A stretch of 64,000 nt of DNA from the NCBI RefSeq assembly GCF_000826105.1, contig NZ_CCYK01000007.1, positions 1,364,001-1,428,000 on the forward strand, given 5' to 3'. This document shows, piece after piece, positions 9,275 to 16,535 of this stretch. The notes beneath the pieces are model-generated. The model did no database searches, was not told where the DNA came from, and saw only the letters and a list, made by a program, of their open reading frames with translations. Position numbers and translations under genes: made by a program. Source of the DNA: Pseudomonas massiliensis (GTDB lineage: Bacteria; Pseudomonadota; Gammaproteobacteria; Pseudomonadales; Pseudomonadaceae). Position 1 is the stretch's first letter; the number at the start of each line of letters is the position of its first letter.

Positions 9275-10123
9275 TCAGTCGGCGTCGACGGTGCGTTGGC
9301 GCTGTTCGCCCAACCCGGCGATACCCAGGCGCATTTCCTGGCCGGCGCGCAGGAACACCGGTTCAGGCTTGACGCCCAGGCCTACGCCGGGGGGCGTGCC
9401 CGTGGAAATGATGTCGCCAGGTTGCAACGACATGCAGCGGCTCAGGTAGGCGATGAGTGCGGGAATCTGGAACACCAGGGTGCGGGTGTTGCCGTTCTGG
9501 TAGCGATGGCCGTCCACTTCCAGCCACAGGTCCAGTTGATGCGGGTCCGGAATTTCCTCCTTTGTCACCAGCCAGGGCCCAATGGGGCCGAAGGTGTCGA
9601 AGCCTTTGCCTTTGTCCCAGGTGCCGCCGCGCTCCAGTTGCCATTCGCGCTCGGATACGTCATTGATCACGCAGTAACCGGCTACATGGGCCATGGCGTC
9701 GCGCTCGTCGATATAGCGTCCGGCCCTGCCGATGACTACGCCGAGCTCCACCTCCCAGTCGGTCTTGCGCGACCCACGCGGAATCTGCACGTCATCGTTG
9801 GGACCACAGATGGCGCTGGTCCACTTGTTGAATACCACCGGCTCGGTTGGAACGGCCATGTTGGATTCGGCAGCATGGTCGGCGTAGTTCAGGCCTATGC
9901 AGATGAATTTGCCTACCTGGCCCACACAGGGGCCGATACGGGGGTTGCCTTCGACCAAGGGCAGGGAGTCCGGATTCAGCGTGGCCAAGGCCTCCAGACT
10001 GGCGGCTTCCAGGGCGGCGCCCGCAATATCCGGAATATGCCCGGTAAGGTCGCGGATGCCGCCACGTGAATCCAGCAGGGCAGGGCGCTCTTGCCCCGGT
10101 TCGCCAAAGCGCAGCAGTTTCAT
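9275..10123 (-). CDS. Fumarylacetoacetate hydrolase family; 2,4-diketo-3-deoxy-sugar-acid hydrolase-like
   Basis: 282 residues. Motifs include KFICIGLNYADHAAE, DWEVELGVVIGR (metal ligands) and GDIISTGTPPGVG. The overall resemblance is to 2,4-diketo-3-deoxy-L-fuconate hydrolase, which splits the diketo acid to pyruvate plus a hydroxy acid (lactate from fuconate, glycolate from pentonate). It is next to an SDR that resembles the 4-dehydrogenase making that diketo acid, so the two form a plausible two-step unit. It is a different branch of the fold from the XylX-like protein in the same operon. Confidence 0.85.
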   Translation of the reverse strand: MKLLRFGEPGQERPALLDSRGGIRDLTGHIPDIAGAALEAASLEALATLNPDSLPLVEGNPRIGPCVGQVGKFICIGLNYADHAAESNMAVPTEPVVFNKWTSAICGPNDDVQIPRGSRKTDWEVELGVVIGRAGRYIDERDAMAHVAGYCVINDVSEREWQLERGGTWDKGKGFDTFGPIGPWLVTKEEIPDPHQLDLWLEVDGHRYQNGNTRTLVFQIPALIAYLSRCMSLQPGDIISTGTPPGVGLGVKPEPVFLRAGQEMRLGIAGLGEQRQRTVDAD

Positions 10124-10165
10124 AGGGTGTCCTCAACTAGGATTCGGAAGGTACAAGGCTAGGGT

Positions 10166-10921
10166 TCAGACGCTCATTCCGCCGTCGATCACATGCACCG
10201 CGCCGGTGGTATAGGCGCTGGCATCGCTGGCCAGGTAAAGGGCCAGTTGAGCGATCTCTTCGGCCTTGCCGAGCCGGCCCATGGGCTGGCGTTCCACGAA
10301 GGCCTGATAGACCTGCGCTTCGCTTCGCCCCTGTGCCAGAGCCTGGGCGGCGATGCGCTGGCGCAGGGAAGGCGAGTCCACAGTGCCGGGACAGATGGCG
10401 TTGCAACGTATGCCCTGGCTGACGTAATCGGTGGCTACGGATTTGGTCAGGCCGATTACCGCGGCTTTGCTGGCCGAATAGGCGAAGCGGTTCGGCACGC
10501 CCTTTACGCTGGAGGCCACCGACGCCATGTTGATGATGCTGCCGCCCCCGGCCTCCAGCATGGCCGGCAGAAAAGCGCGGATCATCCGGTACATGGCGGT
10601 AACGTTCAGGTCGAAGGAGAGCTGCCAGGCTTTTTCATCGCAATTCAGCAGTGGGCCGTCATGCACGTAGCCTGCGCAGTTGAACAGCACGTCTACAGGG
10701 CCGACCTGCTCGCGAGCGGCCTCGATCGCCGCCCCGTCAGTGACGTCCAGCCTAAGAGCTCGCACCCCCGGGAGCTTACGCAGCGGCTCCAGGTTGAGAT
10801 CTGTGGCGACGATTTCGGCGCCGGCGTTCTGGAAGGCCAATACCGAGGCCAGCCCGATGCCTTGAGCGGCGGCGGTCACGAGCACCCGCTTATTGGCGAG
10901 GCTGAGGGTTGCTTGGTCCAT
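10166..10921 (-). CDS. SDR oxidoreductase, 2-keto-3-deoxy-L-fuconate/pentonate 4-dehydrogenase-like
   Basis: 251 residues from the ATG at 10921. The nucleotide motif TAAAQGIG is at residues 16-23, with catalytic Ser134, Tyr148 and Lys152 (AYSASKAA). The variant TAAAQGIG in place of TGAAxGIG, and the ending VIDGGMSV, fit the branch that contains bacterial 2-keto-3-deoxy-L-fuconate dehydrogenase and human BDH2. It is the first gene of the seven-gene minus-strand operon and is divergent from the LysR gene. It probably oxidises the C4 hydroxyl of a 2-keto-3-deoxy acid for the neighbouring hydrolase. Confidence 0.85.
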   Translation of the reverse strand: MDQATLSLANKRVLVTAAAQGIGLASVLAFQNAGAEIVATDLNLEPLRKLPGVRALRLDVTDGAAIEAAREQVGPVDVLFNCAGYVHDGPLLNCDEKAWQLSFDLNVTAMYRMIRAFLPAMLEAGGGSIINMASVASSVKGVPNRFAYSASKAAVIGLTKSVATDYVSQGIRCNAICPGTVDSPSLRQRIAAQALAQGRSEAQVYQAFVERQPMGRLGKAEEIAQLALYLASDASAYTTGAVHVIDGGMSV

Positions 10922-11014
10922 GGGCGTGCCCCTTGTTCTTATTCTGTTAACGAAACGCCGCTTTACCCTAGAATGGGCACTCGATAAGCGCCAATGAGAT
11001 ATTCTCAATGGTCA

Positions 11015-11029
11015 ATAACCGAGGGTTAT
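11015..11029. promoter_or_regulatory. LysR-type operator candidate, ATAAC-N5-GTTAT (copy 1)
   Basis: A perfect 5-bp-arm dyad with five-base spacer, obeying the LysR T-N11-A rule. It ends three bases before the ATG of the LysR gene and includes its GAGGG ribosome-binding site, so binding could directly limit regulator synthesis. The same dyad recurs before the next plus-strand gene. A second dyad, TGAGA-N3-TCTCA at 10995-11007, is adjacent. The divergent operon starts 94 bases away. Confidence 0.6.
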
Positions 11030-11032
11030 CAC

Positions 11033-11998
11033 ATGGCTGATCTGGGCTTCGCTCAGCTGAGCAACTGGCTGCGGTTCCGCCATTTGGTGCTCATCGATAC
11101 GCTGGCGCGCACTCAGAACATGCACGCCACCGCGACCGAAATGAACATCAGCCAACCGGCGGTGAGCAAGATGCTGCGTGAGATCGAGCACCAGTTGGGC
11201 TTCGACCTGTTTCGGCGGCTTCCACGCAGCATGACCCCGACCGACCTGGGTAGCCAGGTAGCGCGCTACGCGCAGATCGCCCTCAATGACGCCCGGCACT
11301 TCGTGGGGCAGGTCAACCACCTGCGTCAGGGTGGCCATGGATTGTTGAAGATCGGGAGCATTTTCGCGCCTACATCGGTGGCCTTACCCGCAGCCATAGT
11401 GGCGGTGAAAACCCGCTGGCCGCTACTGACGATGGAGGTCCTGGAAGGTACCAGCGCAAGCCTGCTGGCCATGCTCGAGCACAAAGAGCTGGATCTGGTG
11501 ATTGCCCGCTTCACCCTGGATCGTCACCGTCAATTGTTCGAGTTCCAGCCCCTGGCACCGGAGCCGTTGTGCCTGGTGACTGGCAGCCAGCATCCGCTGG
11601 CGGGGGCTGATGACCTTCCTCTGGCCGAGCTGGCCAACTGGCCGTGGATCGTCTTTCCCACTGGCACGCCCATGCGTGCGCGCCTGGAGCGGGCCTTCGC
11701 CGAGGCCGGCATGCGCACGCCTGAGAACACGGTGGAAACCATCTCCCTGCAGACCACCCTGCAACTGCTGCAAACCGCACCCATGGTAGCGATGCTGGCC
11801 GAAGCCATGGTGGCGCCCGACGTCCAGGCGGGGCGGCTGACCCGGCTGGCACTTCCGTTTCCACTGGTACTGGCCGACTACGGCATCATCACTCGCCGTC
11901 AGGAAACACCCGGCTGGGCCGCCCAGGCGTTCATCCAGGCCTTGCGCAGCGACGTACAGGCTCGCAACCACGATGGCAGACCGGCCGATAACGGGTAG
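11033..11998 (+). CDS. LysR-family transcriptional regulator of the sugar-acid cluster
   Basis: 321 residues. I chose the ATG at 11033 because GAGGG lies eight bases before it; the in-frame ATG at 10994 has no such site. The N-terminal winged helix-turn-helix reads MHATATEMNISQPAVSKML, then comes the effector-binding domain with ATSVALPAAIVAVK-like beta strands. The RFRHLVLIDTLART opening is common in GbpR-type sugar-acid regulators. It is divergent from the seven-gene operon and is followed on its own strand by an MFS gene. The duplicated dyad at 11015 and 11988 is the best candidate for its binding site. Confidence 0.9.
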   Translation: MADLGFAQLSNWLRFRHLVLIDTLARTQNMHATATEMNISQPAVSKMLREIEHQLGFDLFRRLPRSMTPTDLGSQVARYAQIALNDARHFVGQVNHLRQGGHGLLKIGSIFAPTSVALPAAIVAVKTRWPLLTMEVLEGTSASLLAMLEHKELDLVIARFTLDRHRQLFEFQPLAPEPLCLVTGSQHPLAGADDLPLAELANWPWIVFPTGTPMRARLERAFAEAGMRTPENTVETISLQTTLQLLQTAPMVAMLAEAMVAPDVQAGRLTRLALPFPLVLADYGIITRRQETPGWAAQAFIQALRSDVQARNHDGRPADNG

Positions 11999-12004
11999 TT
12001 ATCG
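11986..12004. promoter_or_regulatory. LysR-type operator candidate, same dyad (copy 2) before the second MFS gene
   Basis: CGATAAC-GGGTA-GTTATCG is a perfect 7-bp-arm inverted repeat. Its core ATAAC-N5-GTTAT (11988-12002) is identical in arms and spacing to the site at 11015. It contains the TAG stop of the LysR gene and sits about 90 bases before the ATG of the MFS gene, a normal position for an activator site. Confidence 0.6.
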
Positions 12005-12090
12005 CTTGATCCAAAGCCGTCATTGGGCGCGGCCTCGTGGCGCGGCTAGAGTCAGCAGGGTTCAGGCCCCTAACGCTCACCGAGGCGCGC

Positions 12091-13371
12091 ATGAAAACAA
12101 TAAAAGCCTACAAGACAATGACCATCGGGTTTCTCTTCATGATTGGCGTGGTCAACTACCTCGACCGCAGTGCATTGTCCATCGCCAATACCTCCGTACA
12201 GAAAGACCTGGGCATCACTCCGCTGGAAATGGGCATGATGCTGTCCGCCTTTTCCATCGCCTATGCCTTCGCCCAACTGCCCATGGGGGCCCTCATCGAC
12301 CGCCTGGGCAGCAAGCTGGCCCTTGGCGGTTCGCTGATCCTCTGGTCCCTGGCCCAGGCTGCCTTTGGCTTGTTCAGTGGCTTCCAGCAGCTGGTCGGGC
12401 TTCGTGTGTTGCTGGGCATCGGCGAAGCGCCGGTATTTCCTTCGGCGGCCAAGGCGTTGTCCGAATGGTTCGATACCCAGGAACGCGGTACAGCCACCGG
12501 CTGGGTATGGTCGTCCACCTGCCTGGGGCCGTGCCTGGCGCCGCCCTTGCTGACGCTATTCATGGTGCACCTAGGCTGGCGCGGGATGTTTATCCTCACT
12601 GGTGTCATAGGCCTGGTCTTGGCCGCCTGCTGGTTCGCCTTCTACAAGAGCAAGGCCCAGTACATGGCCCAGACCGGCCGCGCCGAGCCCGCTCCTCGTC
12701 AGCGCGCCACCACCGGGCCGCGGATGTCGTGGACGGCGCTGTTCAAGGAGCGCAATACCTGGGGCGCCTTCCTGGGTTTCATGGGCGTGATCTACATGAT
12801 CTGGCTCAACCTGACCTGGCTGCCGGGCTACTTCGAACGCGAGCATGGCCTGGACCTGTACCGTACCGCCTGGGTGGTCTCCCTGGCCTACCTGTTCGGT
12901 GCCCTGGGTACCATAGTGGCGGGCAAGGCCTGCGACCGGCTCGTGGCGCGGGGCATGAAGGTGTTGGCCAGTCGTAAGCTCATGGTGATTCTCGGCCTGA
13001 TCGGCGGCGCGCTTTTCACTCTGATCGTGGCCTTCACCACCAATGTGGTGGCCTGCGTGGTGCTGTTGTGCCTTACGATGTTCTTCATCAGCATTTCCAG
13101 CGCCACCGCCTGGATGATCGTCAATACCCTGGTGCCTTCGGAGCGGGTCGCGTCGTTCGGCTCGATCCAGAACTTCGGCGGCTACCTGGCCGGGTCCATC
13201 GCCCCTATCCTCACCGGCTTCAGCGTGCAACAAAGCGGCTCGTTCTCATCGGCCTTCGTCATCAGCGCCGGCGTGGCGGCCTGCTCGGCCTTTGCCTATT
13301 ACGCCCTGTTGAAGGAGCCGGCGGCCAGGGCGCCGACCACGGCTACCACGGGAGTGCCTTCCGGCGCCTAG
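12091..13371 (+). CDS. MFS transporter, ACS family (second transporter of the sugar-acid cluster)
   Basis: 426 residues from the ATG at 12091, with GAGG six bases upstream; the longer open frame lacks a site. The first transmembrane region contains FMIGVVNYLDRSALSIAN, the typical hexuronate/galactonate permease signature, and LPMGALIDRLGSKLALG follows the second helix. About twelve hydrophobic segments are visible. It is not part of the minus-strand operon but shares the putative LysR operator, so it is probably co-regulated. Two transporters of the same class in one regulon suggest either two related substrates or import and export. Confidence 0.88.
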   Translation: MKTIKAYKTMTIGFLFMIGVVNYLDRSALSIANTSVQKDLGITPLEMGMMLSAFSIAYAFAQLPMGALIDRLGSKLALGGSLILWSLAQAAFGLFSGFQQLVGLRVLLGIGEAPVFPSAAKALSEWFDTQERGTATGWVWSSTCLGPCLAPPLLTLFMVHLGWRGMFILTGVIGLVLAACWFAFYKSKAQYMAQTGRAEPAPRQRATTGPRMSWTALFKERNTWGAFLGFMGVIYMIWLNLTWLPGYFEREHGLDLYRTAWVVSLAYLFGALGTIVAGKACDRLVARGMKVLASRKLMVILGLIGGALFTLIVAFTTNVVACVVLLCLTMFFISISSATAWMIVNTLVPSERVASFGSIQNFGGYLAGSIAPILTGFSVQQSGSFSSAFVISAGVAACSAFAYYALLKEPAARAPTTATTGVPSGA

Positions 13372-14789
13372 GCTGGCGTGACCAAGGGAAAGCGCAGCGA
13401 AACTGCTGTGATTCCTGCCTCGCTCTCCAGGCTGGCGCGGCCGTCGTGCAGATGCATGATCGATTGCACGATGGCCAGGCCCAGCCCGCCGGAATCGCTG
13501 GGGTCGGCACGAGGTTCGTCTACCCGGTAGAAGCGCTCGAACAGCCGTGGCACTACGTCGGCAGGCAGGGTTTTGCCGTGATTGCGCACGGTCAGGGTCA
13601 CGGCATCGGCGCCGCGCTGGCCTTGGATAGTGATGGTGCTGCCTTCGCTGGCGTGGCGTACCGCATTGGCTAGCACATTCGCCAGGGCCCGCTGGACCAG
13701 CGCAGGGTCGGCCCAGAGCGGCCCGTCCAGGCTGTGGGCCAGGTTCAGGTTGCGGTCCTGCGCCAAGGCCTCGAAGTAATCGCACAGCTCATCCCCCAGG
13801 CGCGCCAGGTCGATGCCTTCCCGCTGCAGGAGGCACTGCCCATGGTCGGCGCGGGCAAGGAACAGCAGGTTCGCGACCATCCGGTTGAGGCGCTCGAACT
13901 CCTCGATATTCGACGCCAACAGCTCCCGGTATTCTTCCGCGCCACGGGGCTGGCTGAGCATCTGGCCGGTACTGGTGAGCAGGGTATGCAAGGGCGTGCG
14001 CATTTCATGGGCCAGGTCGGCCGAGAAACCTGTCAGCCGGGCAAAGCTGTCGTCCAGGCGTTCGAGCATGCTGTTGAGCGCCTGAACCGGTTCATGCAGT
14101 TCCCGCGGTACTGGCCCCAGGCTCAGGCGTTGCCCCAAGGTTCGGGGACCGATCTGCGCGACTCGCATGGCAATGTCCCGCACCGGCTTGAGCGCGCGAT
14201 GAAGCAGCATCAGGCCGAGCAGGAACGCGCTGAGCGCGCCGGCGGCCACGGTGGCATACAGCCGCAGCCGGTAGCTGGCCAGCATGGCGTCGCGCTCAGC
14301 CAGACGCTTGCCCACCGTAACCCGCAAAGCTTCGCCGTTGCGCCCTCGGGCCTGGCCGGCGAGCAGCAGCAGCCCAGGCTTTTGCTCGGGCCGCCAGGCC
14401 CTTACCTGACCTCGTGTGGGCATTTCGCCCATGGGGCTCGCCGGCAGGGTATCGAGCGCCGGGAGCCGGTCGGCGTGAGGGTTGATGGCGATAAGGTCAT
14501 CGGCTGCGCCTCGCCCCACGAGCAGGAGGCTGTCCTGGTTGCCCAGCATGTTCTGGTACAGCGTCGGGCGCTGTTGCAGCGCACCCAGGCTGTCGGCGTC
14601 CTGGAGGAGGGCGCGGACCTGCTCCAGGCGGCCCATGAGGGCCAGGTCGTCCCGGTAAGCCAGCTCGGCTTCCAGGCTACCGTAGAGGTAGACGCCCGCG
14701 GCGCTGAGGACCCCGGCGGCCACCACCGCGAAGGCCAGCGCCGCCCGCCAGGCGATAGAGGTGCGTCGTCCTGGCTTAGTCGGTGGCAT
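13368..14789 (-). CDS. HprS-like (heavy-metal family) sensor histidine kinase
   Basis: 473 residues from the ATG at 14789, overlapping the response regulator stop by 14 bases. It has a transmembrane helix at about 13-36, a periplasmic sensor of about 135 residues, a second helix near 178-197, then HAMP, the H-box [13 protein letters not shown] with His261, an N-box around [13 protein letters not shown] and the G-box [10 protein letters not shown]. Layout and the HAMP-H-box junction match the CusS/CopS/HprS group. Because hiuH is next door and an HprR-type palindrome lies upstream, oxidant sensing (HprS-like) is more likely than copper sensing. It ends tail-to-tail with the MFS gene, overlapping by four bases. 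Confidence 0.88.
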   Translation of the reverse strand: MPPTKPGRRTSIAWRAALAFAVVAAGVLSAAGVYLYGSLEAELAYRDDLALMGRLEQVRALLQDADSLGALQQRPTLYQNMLGNQDSLLLVGRGAADDLIAINPHADRLPALDTLPASPMGEMPTRGQVRAWRPEQKPGLLLLAGQARGRNGEALRVTVGKRLAERDAMLASYRLRLYATVAAGALSAFLLGLMLLHRALKPVRDIAMRVAQIGPRTLGQRLSLGPVPRELHEPVQALNSMLERLDDSFARLTGFSADLAHEMRTPLHTLLTSTGQMLSQPRGAEEYRELLASNIEEFERLNRMVANLLFLARADHGQCLLQREGIDLARLGDELCDYFEALAQDRNLNLAHSLDGPLWADPALVQRALANVLANAVRHASEGSTITIQGQRGADAVTLTVRNHGKTLPADVVPRLFERFYRVDEPRADPSDSGGLGLAIVQSIMHLHDGRASLESEAGITAVSLRFPLVTPA

Positions 14790-15474
14790 CTGCACGCGTC
14801 TCGTTGTCTTCACTGTCCAGTTGGTAGCCAACGCCGCGAATCGTGTGGATCAGCTTGGGCCAGTAGGGGTCGTCCAGCTTGGCGCGAAGCCGCCGTACGG
14901 CCACATCGACCATATTGGTATCGCTGTCGAAATTGAAATTCCACACGTGGGAAGCGATGAGCGTCCGGGAAAGCACCTCACCGCGCCGGCTGATGAGCAG
15001 GTGCAGCAGGGCAAATTCCTTGTTGGTGAGCGTCAGCCGCTGACCGTTGCGGATGACGCGGCGGCGCAGCACATCCACCTCCAGGTCAGCGACTCGGTAA
15101 TGGTCCAGTTCCCGGGGTGGGCCCCGCCGGAGCAGGGTGCGTACCCGGGCCAGCAGCTCGATGAACGCGAAGGGCTTGACCAGATAGTCGTCAGCGCCGC
15201 GCTCCAGGCCCTGGACCCGGTCTTCCACTGAATCCCGGGCGGTGAGAAACAGTACCGGCGTGTCGGCCCGCTGGCGTACCAGCTTGAGCAACTGCCAGCC
15301 GTCCAGCCCAGGCACCATGACATCCAGGATGATCAGATCGTAGCGCTCATGTTCGATCAGGTCCCGCGCCTCGAAGCCCTCCAGGGCCACGTCCACCCCG
15401 TAGCCCGCTTCGCTCAGGCCCTTGGCCAGGAAGCCCGCGGTCTTGGCTTCGTCTTCCACCAGCAGTACACGCAT
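14776..15474 (-). CDS. HprR-like OmpR-family response regulator
   Basis: 232 residues from the ATG at 15474, which follows GAGG; an in-frame ATG four codons upstream has no ribosome-binding site. The receiver domain shows the acidic pair in LLVEDEAKT, phospho-acceptor Asp in [14 protein letters not shown], and KPFAF with the conserved Lys. The C-terminal OmpR-type winged helix ends in [15 protein letters not shown] and IRGVGYQL. It is of the CusR/CzcR/HprR type. Divergent genes 15619 and 16128 are the expected targets through the palindrome at 15527-15542, and the site is also placed for autoregulation. Confidence 0.9.
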   Translation of the reverse strand: MRVLLVEDEAKTAGFLAKGLSEAGYGVDVALEGFEARDLIEHERYDLIILDVMVPGLDGWQLLKLVRQRADTPVLFLTARDSVEDRVQGLERGADDYLVKPFAFIELLARVRTLLRRGPPRELDHYRVADLEVDVLRRRVIRNGQRLTLTNKEFALLHLLISRRGEVLSRTLIASHVWNFNFDSDTNMVDVAVRRLRAKLDDPYWPKLIHTIRGVGYQLDSEDNETRADATD

Positions 15475-15526
15475 CCACCACCTCATCAGCAGGCTGACAG
15501 GCTAAGCGCATTGGCCGGTATTGCCC

Positions 15527-15542
15527 ATTACAAACTTGTAAT
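15527..15542. promoter_or_regulatory. HprR-type palindrome in the divergent promoter region
   Basis: ATTACAA-AC-TTGTAAT is a perfect 7-bp-arm dyad within the string CATTACAAACTTGTAATC. From memory the E. coli HprR (YedW) box near hiuH is CATTACAAAATTGTAATG, nearly identical. It lies 53 bases before the response regulator start and 77 bases before the plus-strand gene, so it can control both directions. Confidence 0.72.
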
Positions 15543-15618
15543 CCGCGTGAGCGGTGTTCGACCGGGGCGCTTGGTTAGGGTAGAGCGCATCTTCGAAACA
15601 CCCCTGCAAGGACTCTCC

Positions 15619-16086
15619 ATGATCGGTAAAACCCTTTGCGCAGCACTCACCACCTTGCTGGCGCTTCAGGCCCAGGCCGCGTTGCCGCAACACCCGGAGC
15701 TTGACCTGGCGACCGCCCGCCAGTTGCTGGCCGCAGCCTCCTGTAACGCAGCCATGGCGGCCCTTGACCGGGGCGGCAATCCGCTGTTGCTGCAACGCCC
15801 GGCCCTGACCGGGCCCCATAACCTGGAAGCGGCGCGGCTCAAGGCCTATACCGCGCTCTCCACCAAGACGCCGACGCGCCTGTTGGCCGAGCGTGCCGGG
15901 CAAAACCCGGAAACGGCCAATCTGGCGACCGTGCCTGGGCTGTTGCTCCTGGGAGGTGGGGTGCCGCTCTACCAAGGTGGCGAGCTGGTCGGCGCGTTGG
16001 GCGTGGCTGGTGCCGGCGGCCCCCGGCAGGACGAACAGTGCGCGGCCGAGGCGGCCGCCAAGCTGGGCCTTGGCCTGCATCCCTGA
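15619..16086 (+). CDS. Exported GlcG/HbpS family (DUF336) heme-binding-type protein
   Basis: 155 residues. The start ATG at 15619 opens a signal peptide, MIGKTLCAALTTLLALQAQA, with likely cleavage after AQA. The mature part has LDLATARQLLAAA, a variable middle and the family ending GGVPLYQGGELVGALGVAGAGG..DEQCA. Proteins of this family bind heme or cobalamin; HbpS senses redox stress outside the cell. It is the first of two plus-strand genes, 41 bases ahead of hiuH, and divergent from the two-component system, which suggests a periplasmic protective or sensing role under oxidant stress. Heme binding is family knowledge, not shown here. Confidence 0.8.
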   Translation: MIGKTLCAALTTLLALQAQAALPQHPELDLATARQLLAAASCNAAMAALDRGGNPLLLQRPALTGPHNLEAARLKAYTALSTKTPTRLLAERAGQNPETANLATVPGLLLLGGGVPLYQGGELVGALGVAGAGGPRQDEQCAAEAAAKLGLGLHP

Positions 16087-16127
16087 GTCTTTCCCATACC
16101 CTGAACCTCGATTTCAAGGAGTTTTCC

Positions 16128-16535
16128 ATGACCCTGACCAAACTGTTCTGCGCCCTGGGCCTCGCCTCACTGGCGTGCCTTGCCCAGGCCGCGCCCAATC
16201 CATTGAGCGTGCATGTGCTCAATCTGCAAACCGGCACGCCGTCCCAAGGGGTGCAGGTCACCCTGGAACGGCATGCGGGGACCACCTGGCAACCCCTTGC
16301 CGAGGGCACCACCAACGAGCAGGGGCGCATCGCTGAGCTCTTCCCAGCCAACAAAGCCATCGAGCCAGGGGAATACCGGGTAGTGTTCAAGACAGGCGCG
16401 TACTACCGAAACCTGCGCCAGGACAGTTTCTTCCCGGAAATTCCGGTGATTTTCCAGGTTCGCCAGACGGACCAGCATTACCACATCCCCCTGTTGCTGA
16501 GCCCGTTCGGGTTCAGCACCTACCGCGGATCCTAG
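16128..16535 (+). CDS. hiuH: 5-hydroxyisourate hydrolase, periplasmic form
   Basis: 135 residues from the ATG at 16128, preceded by AAGGAG. A signal peptide (MTLTKLFCALGLASLACLAQA) shows export. The mature protein is transthyretin-like: LSVHVLNLQTGTPSQGV at the start with the catalytic His, an internal Arg in EYRVVFKTG, and the diagnostic C-terminus YRGS. The enzyme hydrolyses 5-hydroxyisourate made from urate. In E. coli the gene neighbours hprRS and is induced by it, and the same arrangement is seen here. No other urate genes are in the window, so a stress-linked role fits better than purine catabolism. It overlaps the convergent gene by four bases. Confidence 0.93.
   Translation: MTLTKLFCALGLASLACLAQAAPNPLSVHVLNLQTGTPSQGVQVTLERHAGTTWQPLAEGTTNEQGRIAELFPANKAIEPGEYRVVFKTGAYYRNLRQDSFFPEIPVIFQVRQTDQHYHIPLLLSPFGFSTYRGS

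Noticed and set aside
8259..9449. 396-codon open frame on the plus strand opposite the denD-like gene
   Set aside because: Shadow of a well-supported SDR-type gene; the translation is low-complexity and unlike any family.
10994..11032. Longer start for the LysR gene at the ATG at 10994
   Set aside because: No ribosome-binding site; the ATG at 11033 has GAGGG and gives the usual family N-terminus. The longer start would also place the operator dyad inside the coding region.
13368..15474. Calling the two-component pair copper or heavy-metal responsive
   Set aside because: No metal efflux or copper-binding genes are near; hiuH and the HprR-type box point to oxidant sensing.
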